Assembly (NCBI GenBank): GCA_963655255.1
Contig: CAVKEB010000003.1
Span: forward strand, 81,809 to 145,808
Reading direction: 5' to 3'
Length of the DNA stretch: 64,000 nt
Origin: CAG-791 sp963655255
GTDB taxonomy: Bacteria > Bacillota > Clostridia > Lachnospirales > Lachnospiraceae
A model generated the notes under the pieces. It saw nothing but the letters and a program-made list of their open reading frames with translations, was not told the DNA's origin and made no database searches. The position numbers and the translations under genes were made by a program. Below, in pieces: positions 53,567 through 63,095 of the stretch (positions within the stretch are counted from its first letter, which is position 1; each line of letters begins with the position of its first letter).

Positions 53567-55117
53567 TCACTCGAGTTCAATCGTTCCCGGCGGCTTGCTG
53601 GTGAGATCGTAGAGTACGCGGTTCACGCCCTTGACCTCATTGATAATACGGGTCATGCAGGTCTGCAGAACACTCCACGGGATCTCCGCCGCCTCCGCAG
53701 TCATGAAATCCGATGTGAGCACACCGCGAAGTGCAACGGCATAATCATAGGTGCGTCCGTCACCCATGACGCCGACACTGCGCATGTTGGTGAGGGCTGC
53801 AAAAAACTGGCCCTTCCCCATGTCGATGCCGCCCTTCTCCAGCTCCTCACGGAAGATCGCATCCGCATCCTGTACGATGCGGACCTTTTCTGCCGTCACT
53901 TCTCCGACAATCCGGACACCAAGTCCCGGTCCCGGGAACGGCTGGCGGAAGACAAGCTTCCGCGGAAGCCCGAGCTCCAGACCGGTCTGACGGACTTCGT
54001 CCTTGAACAGATCCCGAAGGGGCTCCACAATTTCCTTGAAGTCAACGTTCTTCGGAAGTCCGCCTACATTGTGGTGTGATTTGATCACGGCGCTTCCGCT
54101 TCCGACCGCTCCGCTCTCCACAACATCCGGATAAATGGTTCCCTGGGCAAGGAAATCCACGGTTCCGATCTTCTTTGCTTCCTCTTCGAAGATTTTAATG
54201 AACTCCGCGCCGATGATCTTGCGCTTCTTCTCCGGATCCGTAACGCCGGCAAGAAGACTGTAGTAACGCTCCGCCGCATTGACACGAATGAAATTCAGAT
54301 CAAAGTTTCCCTTCGGTCCGAAGATTGCCTCAACCTCGTCTCCTTCATTTTTGCGAAGAAGGCCGTGATCCACGAAGACACAGGTCAACTGTCTGCCGAC
54401 CGCTCTGGCAAGAAGTGCCGCCGCCACAGAAGAATCCACACCGCCGGACAGGGCGAGGAGGACCTTTCCGTTTCCGATCTTCTCCCGCAGCTCCCGGATG
54501 GTGGTTTCCGCAAAAGAGGACATCTTCCAGCTGCCGCTGCAGCCGCAGACATCAATGACGAAGTTCTTCAGGATCTTCATGCCCTCTTCCGTGTGGAGCA
54601 CCTCCGGATGGAACTGCGTCGCATAGAGTTTTCTCTCCGGATTCTCCATCGCTGCTACCGGGCAGTCCGCCGTATGTGCTGTGATGTGGAAGCCCTCCGG
54701 CACCTCGGCGATGTAGTCGGTGTGGCTCATCCACACGGTGGAGGTTTCCTTCACATTTGCCAAAAGCGCCGATGCGGAATCATCCACCTTCATTTCCGTA
54801 TGACCATATTCGCTGACCGGCGCTGTCGCAACCTTTCCGCCAAGGCGGTAAGCCATCAGCTGCGATCCGTAGCAGATTCCGAGAATCGGAACACCGATGT
54901 CAAACAGGTCTGCCGAATAGGTGGGAGAGGTCTCCTCATATACACTGTTCGGGCCGCCCGTCAGGATAATTCCCTTCGGATGCATTGCCTTCAGCTTGTC
55001 CAGAGAAATGGTATAGGGATGAATTTCGCAGTAAACCTGATTTTCCCGGACTCTTCTTGCGATCAGCTGCTTGTACTGGCCGCCGAAATCCAGAACAACG
55101 ATTAACTCTTTTTCCAT
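53567..55117 (-). CDS. guaA: GMP synthase (glutamine-hydrolysing)
   Basis: 516 residues. It has an N-terminal class I amidotransferase (catalytic C82 in GICYGSQ, His in QFHPEVLHTEEG), a P-loop ATP pyrophosphatase with LALSGGVDSSVAAAL, and a C-terminal dimerisation domain ending KPPGTIELE. It converts XMP to GMP. ATG 55117 has GGAG nine bases upstream; the longer frame adds ten unrelated residues. No purine riboswitch is present in the short leader. It lies 75 bp after the NlpC/P60 gene and carries its own terminator. Confidence 0.97.
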   Translation of the reverse strand: MEKELIVVLDFGGQYKQLIARRVRENQVYCEIHPYTISLDKLKAMHPKGIILTGGPNSVYEETSPTYSADLFDIGVPILGICYGSQLMAYRLGGKVATAPVSEYGHTEMKVDDSASALLANVKETSTVWMSHTDYIAEVPEGFHITAHTADCPVAAMENPERKLYATQFHPEVLHTEEGMKILKNFVIDVCGCSGSWKMSSFAETTIRELREKIGNGKVLLALSGGVDSSVAAALLARAVGRQLTCVFVDHGLLRKNEGDEVEAIFGPKGNFDLNFIRVNAAERYYSLLAGVTDPEKKRKIIGAEFIKIFEEEAKKIGTVDFLAQGTIYPDVVESGAVGSGSAVIKSHHNVGGLPKNVDFKEIVEPLRDLFKDEVRQTGLELGLPRKLVFRQPFPGPGLGVRIVGEVTAEKVRIVQDADAIFREELEKGGIDMGKGQFFAALTNMRSVGVMGDGRTYDYAVALRGVLTSDFMTAEAAEIPWSVLQTCMTRIINEVKGVNRVLYDLTSKPPGTIELE

Positions 55118-55192
55118 AACTGTTCTCCGCTGCATGAATCTGATCACATTCTCATCAATGCTTCATGAGTAAATGAGTGAACTCCATCAGAT

Positions 55193-56500
55193 TCAGTTGT
55201 TAATGATACGTCTGATACATACATACGGCCGATAAGTCGCCGCACTGTATTTGATTCCAGTTGCCGCCGTGCTGGCATGAACGATCGTTCCATTGCCGAT
55301 GTACAGCGCCACATGTCCGGGATAACAGATGATATCTCCCGGCTGGGCGTCCGCAAGAGAATCCACCGCAACTCCCGCGCTTCGCTGCGACACGTCTGTC
55401 CTTCCGATCGAATAGCCGAAGTGCGCGTACACCAGAGATGTGAAACCGGAGCAGTCCGTTCCGGTTGTCAGGCTGTTGCCGCCATACACATAGGGATTTC
55501 CCACAAACTGGCAGGCATAGTTTGCAACCGACTGTCCCGCCGCGCTGCCGCCCGAACTCCCGGACGACTGAGACGAACCGGACGACGAGGAGGAAGATTC
55601 CGAAGAGCTGCTCTGGGTTCCGGTTTCCTGAGAGGACGCAGCGGAAGAATCTGTACTGCCGCCTGCTGCATTCTGCGCCGCCTGTCTTGCCGCTTCTTCG
55701 GCGGCTTTCTGAGCAGCTGCCTGTCTCTCCTGCTCCGCCCTGGCCGCTTCCGCCTCCACTGCTGCGGAGAGCTCGGCATTCTGTGCCTTCAGCTGAGCTG
55801 CCAGCTCCTGAGCCGCCGCCTTGGCCTCCTCAATCTGCGCACTGACATCCGCATTTTTTTCCTTCAGCTCATCCACGGTCTGCTGGAGGGCATCCTGCTC
55901 TTCTTCCAGACCGCGCTTGGATTCTTCCTGTTCGGATTTCTCCTCTTCCAGCTGCTGCTGGACCTCCGCGACCTTCTTCTGAACCTCCTGGTATTCCTCC
56001 AGCTTCTTGCGGTCATAGGTATACAGCTCTTCCGCGTAGCCAACCTTGTTCAGCATATCGGAAAAGGAAGTGGCCTTGATCAGGATCTGCACATAAGTGG
56101 CATTCCCCTGCTCGTACATATATTTGATGCGCTGCTTCATCGCCGCATAACGCGCCTCTTCATCTGCCTTGGCCGCATCATATTCCTTCTGCTTCTCTGC
56201 AATCTGGTCGTCCAACTGGGAAATTGTCTCTTCCAGCAGCTGAATACTGGCCAGGTTCTCCACCAGCTGGGCATTCTTCTGCTCCAGCTCCTCATTGATC
56301 TGCTGTTCCTGATTCTGCAGAGCCTTCGTTTCACTCTGCGCAGCGTTCAGCTGACTCTGCGTGGAGTTCGATCTGCGGCGCAGCGCGTCCACGGATGTCG
56401 CAAGAACACCGAGCGACGGCCCTGCCGCCACAGCACCTGCCAGAACAACCGGAACAACCGACCTGGCAAGGAAGTGTTTTATTCTAGTTCGTAAAGTCAT
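55193..56500 (-). CDS. NlpC/P60 peptidoglycan endopeptidase with N-terminal coiled coil
   Basis: 435 residues, CwlO/PcsB-like plan. A signal peptide (about 1-35, ending near LATSV) is followed by a long coiled coil (about 35-280), an Ala/Gln then Ser/Gly-rich linker (about 280-325) and NlpC/P60 with catalytic C350 in TDCSGF and His in PGHVALY. It cleaves peptide cross-links in the wall; the coiled coil suggests control by an FtsEX-type complex. ATG 56500 begins the signal peptide; AGGA lies about 12 bases upstream. Confidence 0.93.
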   Translation of the reverse strand: MTLRTRIKHFLARSVVPVVLAGAVAAGPSLGVLATSVDALRRRSNSTQSQLNAAQSETKALQNQEQQINEELEQKNAQLVENLASIQLLEETISQLDDQIAEKQKEYDAAKADEEARYAAMKQRIKYMYEQGNATYVQILIKATSFSDMLNKVGYAEELYTYDRKKLEEYQEVQKKVAEVQQQLEEEKSEQEESKRGLEEEQDALQQTVDELKEKNADVSAQIEEAKAAAQELAAQLKAQNAELSAAVEAEAARAEQERQAAAQKAAEEAARQAAQNAAGGSTDSSAASSQETGTQSSSSESSSSSSGSSQSSGSSGGSAAGQSVANYACQFVGNPYVYGGNSLTTGTDCSGFTSLVYAHFGYSIGRTDVSQRSAGVAVDSLADAQPGDIICYPGHVALYIGNGTIVHASTAATGIKYSAATYRPYVCIRRIINN

Positions 56501-56600
56501 ATAGTCATCTTTTCCTGCCTGACCGCAGACCATCTGCGGCAACATGCAGAGAAATCTTCCAAAACATATTTCTCCGGTAATCCATCAGACGGGCAGACAA

Positions 56601-58004
56601 TTACAGCTCGCAGTTTCCAACGGTTCTCGGGAAAGGAAGAACGTCACGGATGTTCTCCATTCCGGTCAGATACATGATGGCGCGCTCGAAGCCGAGGCCG
56701 AAACCCGCATGACGGACAGAACCGTAACGGCGGAGATCCAGATAGAACTGATACTGGCTCTTGTCCATCTTCAGCTCATCCATCCGGTTCTCCAGAATGG
56801 TCAGATCATCCTCTCTCTGGGAACCGCCGATGATCTCGCCGATGCCCGGCACCAGGCAGTCGCAGGCTGCAACGGTCTTTCCGTCCGGATTCAGCTTCAT
56901 GTAGAATGCCTTGATCTCCTTCGGATAATCCGTAACGAAAACAGGCCGCTTGAATTCCTTCTCCGTCAGGAAGCGCTCATGCTCTGTCTGAAGGTCACAG
57001 CCCCAGAATACTTTGTTCTCGAATTCATCGTTGTGCTGCTCCAGAATTTTGACTGCCTCGGTATAAGTGATCCGGCCAAAGTCGGAGGAAGCCACGTGCT
57101 CCAGTCTCTCCAGAAGTCCCTTATCCACGAACTGGTTGAAGAAGGCCATCTCATCGGGAGCGTTCTCCATCACATAGCGGATGATATATTTGAGCATTGC
57201 CTCTGCAAGCTCCATGTCATCCTCAAGGTCTGCAAAGCAGATTTCCGGCTCGATCATCCAGAATTCCGCCGCATGGCGCGTGGTATTGGAGTTCTCCGCA
57301 CGGAAGGTCGGTCCGAACGTATAAACGTTGCGGAACGCAAAGGCATAGGTCTCTACATCCAGCTGTCCGGATACCGTCAGGTTCGTGGGCTTTCCAAAGA
57401 AATCCTTGGAATAATCAACCGTTCCGTCCTCTTTCTTCGGAAGATTGTTCAGATCCAGCGTGGTCACCTGGAACATCTCACCGGCACCCTCGGCATCACT
57501 TCCCGTAATCTCCGGAGCATGAACATAGACGAAATCTCTCTCCTGGAAAAATTTGTGAATGGCATACGCCGCAAGAGAGCGGACGCGCATCACCGCCTCA
57601 AAGGTATTCGTACGGACACGAAGATGCGGCATCGTGCGAAGATACTCGAAGGTATGTCTCTTCTTCTGCAGCGGATAATCCGATGTGGATTCTCCCTCTA
57701 CCTCCGCGCGCTCCACCTGCATTTCCAGGGGCTGCTTCGCCTCCGGCGTCGCGACGATCTTACCGGTCGCAATGATGGCAGTACTGATGTTGAGCTTTGC
57801 CAGCTTGGAAAAATCCTCAATGTCCGAAGAATAAACCAGCTGCAGATTCTTGAAGCAGGACCCGTCGTCCAATGCAATGAATCCGATGCTTTTGGAATCA
57901 CGGTTGGATTTGATCCATCCGGCAACGGTAACTTCTTTGTCATAATACTTCTCAGGTTCTGCAAAAATATCTCTGACATCCACCAGCTTATAAGTATCTC
58001 TCAT
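56601..58004 (-). CDS. asnS: Asparaginyl-tRNA synthetase
   Basis: 467 residues. It has an OB-fold anticodon-binding domain (about 1-110, VTVAGWIKSNRDSKSIGFIALDDG) and a class II catalytic core with motif 2 RAENSNTTRHAAEFWMIEPE and motif 3 GFGLGFERAIMY. It charges tRNA-Asn. AGGAGG lies before ATG 58004; the ORF extends upstream by 27 codons without support. There is no T-box between it and the trigger-factor-like gene 98 bp upstream. Confidence 0.97.
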   Translation of the reverse strand: MRDTYKLVDVRDIFAEPEKYYDKEVTVAGWIKSNRDSKSIGFIALDDGSCFKNLQLVYSSDIEDFSKLAKLNISTAIIATGKIVATPEAKQPLEMQVERAEVEGESTSDYPLQKKRHTFEYLRTMPHLRVRTNTFEAVMRVRSLAAYAIHKFFQERDFVYVHAPEITGSDAEGAGEMFQVTTLDLNNLPKKEDGTVDYSKDFFGKPTNLTVSGQLDVETYAFAFRNVYTFGPTFRAENSNTTRHAAEFWMIEPEICFADLEDDMELAEAMLKYIIRYVMENAPDEMAFFNQFVDKGLLERLEHVASSDFGRITYTEAVKILEQHNDEFENKVFWGCDLQTEHERFLTEKEFKRPVFVTDYPKEIKAFYMKLNPDGKTVAACDCLVPGIGEIIGGSQREDDLTILENRMDELKMDKSQYQFYLDLRRYGSVRHAGFGLGFERAIMYLTGMENIRDVLPFPRTVGNCEL

Positions 58005-58102
58005 GCTGTCCTCCTGTCCGATAGCGAAATATTCGTTCCCGTCCGCATTCCTTCGTTTTCTGTGTACGTAACTGCATGCGGACAAGGAACATTCATTATG
58101 AT

Positions 58103-59335
58103 TTATTGTGTGTCAGCTTCCGATGCATCCTCTGCCGCGGTTTCGGTAGAAGCATCCGCCGCACTGTCTGTCGATGCATCACCGCTGTCCGAAGTCTCTG
58201 CCGCTGCATCCTCCGTGGAAGCATCCGCCGCACTGTCCGTCGATGCGTCGCTGCTGTCCGAAGAAGGCTCCGTGACCACGGCGCTCTTCTGCAGGAATTC
58301 CAGAACATTCTGGAGCATCATGGACTCACGCACCGACTCCGCATCCTCGGACTTCTTGAACTCATCCACACTGCTGTAGCCTGCCTGTGCCGCGTAGTTG
58401 GAGAGCTGTGTATTGAACTCCGTGCGGGAAGGATTCAGGCCTTCCTTGTCCGCGATCACCTTCATCACCAGAAGCTCCTTGGCAGAATCCGTCGCGTTGT
58501 CCGTGATGATCTGCTCCGGATTGTCCTCGTCCGCATTCATGAAGGTCTTCAGGAAGTCATCCAGCTCCATGCCGTACTGCTGCGCATACTTATTATAATA
58601 GGTCTTCATGGATTCCGAGAGGCGGTCAATCATCTCCTGCGGCGGGTCCTTTTTGAAGGTGCTGTTCTCCACCATGTACTGCGCGATCTTGCTCTGCACA
58701 TCGCTGTCATAGGTGCTCTGTGCCTGCTGCATCAGCTGCTGACGGACATAATCCTTATATTCGTCCACGGTGGTAACGCCGCTGATATTCTGCTCCGCCA
58801 CCCAGTCATCCGTAAGCGCCGGAACAACCTTCTGCTGAATCTTGTTGATCTTGACCTTGAAGACGACATCCTGTCCGGCAAGATCCTCGTTCTGCTTGTA
58901 ATCATCGGGGAATTTCAGATTCAGCGTAACCTCCTCGCCGACCTTGTGTCCCTTCAGTCCGTCCTCGAATCCGTCAATGAACGTGCCGGAACCGATGGTC
59001 AGATCATACCCGGTTGCGCTTCCGCCGTCGAACTCTTCTCCGTCCTTGGTTCCCGTATAGTCGATGTTAACGATATCTCCGTCCTCGACATCATCGCGGT
59101 CCGTCACTTCCTCATTCGTTGCCGAATTGTTCAGCTGATACTGAACCATATATTCCACGTAAGCGTCCGAAACCGAAGGAGCAGCCTCCTCCACCGGAAC
59201 CGCACTGTAATCGCAGGGCTCTGCATAATCCGATGCCTTCAGCCCGCTGAGATAAGCCGCATTTCTGGAAGAGCAGCCCGCCAGTGAGATCGTGAGCACA
59301 ACCGCCGCTGCGGCTGCCAGTATTCTTTTCTTCAT
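58103..59335 (-). CDS. Trigger-factor-like FKBP peptidyl-prolyl isomerase lipoprotein
   Basis: 410 residues. The lipoprotein signal ends SLAGCSS. An FKBP domain (about 80-175, DIVNIDYTGTKDGEEFDGG, FIDGFEDGLKGHKVGEEV) is followed by a trigger-factor C-terminal-like helical part (about 180-360). This is an extracellular, membrane-anchored folding catalyst, not the ribosome-bound trigger factor. The C-terminal 50 residues are acidic Asp/Ala/Ser/Thr low complexity encoded by a 69-bp imperfect tandem repeat. Upstream gene of asnS on the same strand. Confidence 0.88.
   Translation of the reverse strand: MKKRILAAAAAVVLTISLAGCSSRNAAYLSGLKASDYAEPCDYSAVPVEEAAPSVSDAYVEYMVQYQLNNSATNEEVTDRDDVEDGDIVNIDYTGTKDGEEFDGGSATGYDLTIGSGTFIDGFEDGLKGHKVGEEVTLNLKFPDDYKQNEDLAGQDVVFKVKINKIQQKVVPALTDDWVAEQNISGVTTVDEYKDYVRQQLMQQAQSTYDSDVQSKIAQYMVENSTFKKDPPQEMIDRLSESMKTYYNKYAQQYGMELDDFLKTFMNADEDNPEQIITDNATDSAKELLVMKVIADKEGLNPSRTEFNTQLSNYAAQAGYSSVDEFKKSEDAESVRESMMLQNVLEFLQKSAVVTEPSSDSSDASTDSAADASTEDAAAETSDSGDASTDSAADASTETAAEDASEADTQ
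58149..58263. repeat. 69-bp tandem repeat in the trigger-factor-like gene
   Basis: A 46-bp block at 58149-58194 recurs at 58218-58263 with few changes, giving a 69-bp period (23 codons, in frame). It encodes the SDSGDAST.../DASTDSAADAST acidic tail. Unit number could vary between strains without a frameshift. Confidence 0.75.
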
Positions 59336-59509
59336 AAGCTTTCATTCCTTTCCCAAAAGGCCCGGAAATTTGAGCAGAACATCCCCGAGTCCATAGTAGA
59401 TTACAGTTTAGCACAATGGGAAGGGCCATAAAAGTCTTTTTTCTTGCCCCTCCCGTGCGCCAGGTGTTACAATCATTGCAGCTATTCACAGTTTCAGGAG
59501 GAATATCTT

Positions 59510-59995
59510 GTGAGCACATCACTTATCGTCACTCTTATCATTATCGCCGCAATCATCGCTGCCATTGTCGGTCTCTACTTCCTCGGCAAGAGAATGCAGA
59601 AGAAGCAGGAACAGCAGCAGGAGGCCGTTCAGGCATCCAAGCAGCCGGTCACCATGCTGGTCATCGACAAGAAGAAAATGCGCATCAAGGAGGCAGGCCT
59701 TCCGCAGGCTGTCGTCGATTCCACGCCGAAGTATCTGCGCCGTGCGAAGCTCCCCATCGTCAAGGCCAAGGTCGGTCCTCAGATCATGAATCTCGTCGCA
59801 GACGACAAGATTTATGACGATATCCCCGTCAAGAAGCAGGTCCGCGCAATGGTGAGCGGAATCTATATTGTAGAAGTAAAGGGCGTTCACGGACAGAAGC
59901 TCGAGAAGCCGCAGCCGAAGAAGAAAAACTTCATCGGCCGTTTCATGGACAAGGTCCGCGAGGTCGGCAGCGCCGGTCCTTCCAAGAAGTCCTGA
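59510..59995 (+). CDS. Conserved hypothetical single-helix membrane protein
   Basis: 161 residues starting at GTG 59510, with AGGAGG about eight bases upstream; the longer frame lacks a ribosome site. One N-terminal membrane helix (LIVTLIIIAAIIAAIVGLYF) leads into a short Lys/Gln coil and a small basic soluble domain (PVTMLVIDKKKMRIKEAGLP, PIVKAKVGPQIMNLVADDKIYDDIP, GIYIVEVKGVHG). I recognise this pattern from Clostridia but know no function. The soluble part is probably cytoplasmic. Single-gene unit with a terminator at 60085. Confidence 0.8.
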   Translation: MSTSLIVTLIIIAAIIAAIVGLYFLGKRMQKKQEQQQEAVQASKQPVTMLVIDKKKMRIKEAGLPQAVVDSTPKYLRRAKLPIVKAKVGPQIMNLVADDKIYDDIPVKKQVRAMVSGIYIVEVKGVHGQKLEKPQPKKKNFIGRFMDKVREVGSAGPSKKS

Positions 59996-60084
59996 TTACG
60001 CCCGTTTTTTACCTGCAGCGTGTCGTTTCGGGTTGCTTCCCGGAAGATCGTTTTCAGATGTCTGACACCGATCCTAACAGCAAA

Positions 60085-60126
60085 GCTCCTGAACCATTGA
60101 ATTCCCAATGATTCAGGAGCTTTTTG
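60085..60126. terminator. Terminator between hypothetical membrane protein and ispE
   Basis: GCTCCTGAA(CCATTG) / (CAATGA)TTCAGGAGC followed by TTTTTGATT on the plus strand. On the minus strand the T tract is short (TTTG), so it mainly serves the plus-strand gene. Confidence 0.88.
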
Positions 60127-60190
60127 ATTGCCTGCAGGCAAATATTTGATTCTTCCCGGGTTCTTTCCTCAGAAGCCTTTGGATGTCACA

Positions 60191-61063
60191 TCAGTGAAAC
60201 TTCGTAAGAAACTTCTGGAAATTCCGAAATTCTTCTTCCTCACTCAGCTGGGCAAACGCTTCCCCGGCCACTTCCTCATTCTCATAGACGGCGAATACCG
60301 TAGGCCCCGAGCCGGTCATAATGCTCCCCAGTGCTCCGCGGTCCAGGAAGAATTGCTCCAGTCTCCCGATGACCGGATATTCCGCACCCGTTTTCTGTTC
60401 CAGAACATTTCCGAACAGGTGGCACATCTTCTTCAGATCTCCGTCCCGGATTGCCTGCACCATACCGTCCACATCCGGGTGACGGATTTCCGACTCCGGA
60501 ATACTATCATATTCCCGGTAAACCCAGGCCGTGGATACATCCAGGTCCGGCTTGCAGACAAGAAGCGTATTCTCCGGCGGCGCGGGAAGCTTCGTCAGCA
60601 CCTCTCCGATTCCCTCGGAAAGCTGTGTTCCCCCCGCAATACAATAAGGAATATCTGCTCCAAGGGGGAGTGCCAGCTCCTGCAGTTTTTCATCCGGAAT
60701 ATCCGGCCGGTACATGATCCGCAGCAGGCGCAGCACCGCCGCAGCATCCGCGCTGCCGCCTGCCATACCGGCTGCAATCGGAATTTTTTTATCGAGATGG
60801 ATTTTAAGGCCCTTCGCGAGCCCGAACTCCCGGCGCATCACATCTGCCGCCCGCCACACCAGATTGGACGGCCCGGACGGGATTTTCCCGCTGTCCGTCG
60901 TCAGCTCGATTTCTTCTCCCGGGATCTCGGAAATCGTCACGGTGTCATAAATGTCCACGGTCTGCATCACCATTCGCACCAGGTGATATCCGTCTTCCCG
61001 TTTTCCCGTCACATCCAGATCCAGATTGATCTTTCCATATGCCTTTTCTGTAAATTCTCTCAT
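60191..61063 (-). CDS. ispE: 4-diphosphocytidyl-2-C-methyl-D-erythritol kinase
   Basis: 290 residues, GHMP kinase fold. Substrate-binding AYGKINLDLDVTGKREDGYH at the N-terminus, the ATP-binding glycine loop PIAAGMAGGSADAAAVL, and C-terminal GSIMTGSGPTVFAVY. It phosphorylates CDP-methylerythritol in the MEP isoprenoid pathway. ATG 61063 has GGAG seven bases upstream. It lies 45 bp after pyrD on the same strand. Confidence 0.96.
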   Translation of the reverse strand: MREFTEKAYGKINLDLDVTGKREDGYHLVRMVMQTVDIYDTVTISEIPGEEIELTTDSGKIPSGPSNLVWRAADVMRREFGLAKGLKIHLDKKIPIAAGMAGGSADAAAVLRLLRIMYRPDIPDEKLQELALPLGADIPYCIAGGTQLSEGIGEVLTKLPAPPENTLLVCKPDLDVSTAWVYREYDSIPESEIRHPDVDGMVQAIRDGDLKKMCHLFGNVLEQKTGAEYPVIGRLEQFFLDRGALGSIMTGSGPTVFAVYENEEVAGEAFAQLSEEEEFRNFQKFLTKFH

Positions 61064-61108
61064 TGCCGCTCTCCGCATCTATACACTGTTCGCAAGCCGT
61101 GCGGCCTT

Positions 61109-62041
61109 TTACCGCACCGCCCCGACAATCTCCGTGATGGATTTCAGCTGATGTCTTGCGGCATAATCTTCCATTCCCTCCAGAACCTTTACGGTTGCGG
61201 CCGGATCATGGAAGTTCGCAGCGCCTACAGCCACTGCGGATGCTCCCGCCAGCATCAGCTCCAGCGCGTCCTCCGCGTTCTGCACACCTCCCATCCCGAT
61301 GATCGGAATGGAAACCGCGCCTGCTGCCTCATAGACCATCCGCACCGCCACCGGGTGAATCGCAGGTCCCGACATCCCGCCCGTTTTGTTCGCGAGCACG
61401 AACCTCTGACGCTCCACATCAATCTTCATTCCCGTGATGGTGTTGATCAGGGAAATGGCATCTGCGCCGCCCGCCTCCGCGGCCTTGGCCATCTCTGCGA
61501 TGCTGGTGACGTTCGGGGTCAGCTTCATGATAATGGGCTGCCGGGCGATTTTCTTGATCTTCGAGGTGATCTCAAAAAGGCTGTCCGTCTTCGTTCCAAA
61601 GGTAATGGCACCCTGTTTGACATTCGGGCAGGACACATTGATCTCCAGCATATCCACCCGGCTCTCATCTCCCAGGCGTTCCACCACCTCCAGATAATCC
61701 TCCTCGCTGTGTCCGCAGACATTGACGATGACTCTGGTATCATACTGCCTCAGAAAAGCAAGATCCCGTTCCACGAAAACATCCACGCCCGGATTCTGAA
61801 GCCCGATGGCATTGAGCATTCCGCCATAGACCTCCGCCACGCGCGGAGTGGGATTCCCCGGCCACGGAACGTTCGATACGCCCTTCGTCACAACCGCGCC
61901 CAAACGGTTCAGATCCACGAAATCTGCATACTCCATACCGGATCCGAAGGTTCCGGAGGCCGTCATCACCGGATTCTGAAAGGTTACGCCGGCAATCTTT
62001 ACCGACAGATCCGGCCTTGTGTTCTTACTCGTTTCTTCCAT
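61109..62041 (-). CDS. pyrD: Dihydroorotate dehydrogenase B, catalytic subunit
   Basis: 310 residues, class 1B: FMN-binding TIM barrel with TASGTFGSGMEY, EINVSCPNVKQG (catalytic Cys in the NVSCPN loop), and GMGGVQNAEDALELMLAGASAVAVG. It oxidises dihydroorotate, passing electrons to PyrK and NAD. ATG 62041 (MEETSKNTRPD) has AAGGA eight bases upstream; the longer frame overlaps the end of pyrK with no similarity. It lies 106 bp after pyrK. Confidence 0.96.
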   Translation of the reverse strand: MEETSKNTRPDLSVKIAGVTFQNPVMTASGTFGSGMEYADFVDLNRLGAVVTKGVSNVPWPGNPTPRVAEVYGGMLNAIGLQNPGVDVFVERDLAFLRQYDTRVIVNVCGHSEEDYLEVVERLGDESRVDMLEINVSCPNVKQGAITFGTKTDSLFEITSKIKKIARQPIIMKLTPNVTSIAEMAKAAEAGGADAISLINTITGMKIDVERQRFVLANKTGGMSGPAIHPVAVRMVYEAAGAVSIPIIGMGGVQNAEDALELMLAGASAVAVGAANFHDPAATVKVLEGMEDYAARHQLKSITEIVGAVR

Positions 62042-62147
62042 CCTGACATCCTTATCCTCAGAGGCTCCCGGCCCCGCATTCCGTCCGGTCCTGGAACCTC
62101 CGGTCAACGGAACTTTCTTTCTCAGCAGAGAGTCATCTGATCTTTCT

Positions 62148-62981
62148 TTAAATTTCCACGTCCTCCGTGGCAAAAACAGGTCCCTCCGTGCAGACCCGCG
62201 CATTGTGCACATGGGAATGTCCGTCCTCCCGGACCGTCTTCGCCACGCACCCGAGGCATGCTCCTACGCCGCAGGCCATTCTCTCCTCCAGAGAAATCCA
62301 GGCCGGAATGCCCAGTTCTCCGGCAAAAGCCTTCACCCCGCGCAGCATCGGCATCGGTCCGCAGGCACAGACTGCATCAAAACGCGTCTCCGGCTCCCTC
62401 TCAAGGAGCGCCCGCACCGCGTCCATAACGTTTCCCCGGGTGCCCGCAGTTCCGTCATCGGTGGAAATCAGAAGCCGGCTCACCCGTCCGAATTCTTCCG
62501 TCAGAAACAGATCGTTCGTCCGGTATCCCATCACAGCCGTCACAAGCTTCCTGGGATCCTCCGCCGTCTGATTGGCCTCATAGAGACCCTCGGCCAGCCC
62601 CAGCATCGGCGGAGCGCCGATTCCGCCGCCGAGAAGCAGGATCTTCTTCCCCTTCAGAGAGGGCACCTCATATCCGTTCCCGAGGATTCCGAGGATATCC
62701 ACCGTATCGCCTGCATGCAGCCTGGAGAACTCGCGGGTTCCCTTCCCGACCGTCCTGTAGACCAGGCGAAGCGTGCGCTCCCCTGCATTCCATTCGCAGA
62801 TGGAAATCGGCCTCGGGAGAAGAGAAGCGGCATCCTTCGGATAAACTCCGACGAACTGGCCCGGCTTCACCTCCTTCGGAGCAGAAGACTCCGGATACTG
62901 CACCGTCAGGGAATAAATTCCCTCTGCGATTTGTCCGGCCTCTGTCACCGGAAGCGTCTGTTTGCTTTTCTTCTCTGACAT
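62148..62981 (-). CDS. pyrK: Dihydroorotate dehydrogenase electron transfer subunit
   Basis: 277 residues: FAD-binding barrel (about 1-105, RPISICEW and GKGTREFSRL), NAD-binding part (LLLGGGIGAPPM) and C-terminal [2Fe-2S] cluster CGVGACLGC with a last Cys in ARVC. It partners PyrD. GGAAGGA precedes the ATG. It may be co-transcribed with plsC upstream. Confidence 0.95.
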   Translation of the reverse strand: MSEKKSKQTLPVTEAGQIAEGIYSLTVQYPESSAPKEVKPGQFVGVYPKDAASLLPRPISICEWNAGERTLRLVYRTVGKGTREFSRLHAGDTVDILGILGNGYEVPSLKGKKILLLGGGIGAPPMLGLAEGLYEANQTAEDPRKLVTAVMGYRTNDLFLTEEFGRVSRLLISTDDGTAGTRGNVMDAVRALLEREPETRFDAVCACGPMPMLRGVKAFAGELGIPAWISLEERMACGVGACLGCVAKTVREDGHSHVHNARVCTEGPVFATEDVEI

Positions 62982-63095
62982 TCTCTTTTTTCCTTCCCGC
63001 CGATTGTCATTGCCCTGAAATCACGGACACCCACTTGCTGAAATACCCAGTCCTGCATCCCTGCATTCTCCGCGGGTGTCACCTCCCGCCAGAGC

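Noticed and set aside
55118..55192. Purine riboswitch before guaA
   Set aside because: The leader is too short and lacks the three-way junction core. It does contain a 9-bp inverted repeat (GAATCTGAT at about 55137 and its complement at about 55187), but without a T tract.
58005..58102. T-box leader before asnS
   Set aside because: Only 98 bp lie between the genes, and no specifier loop, T-box sequence or terminator/antiterminator pair is visible.
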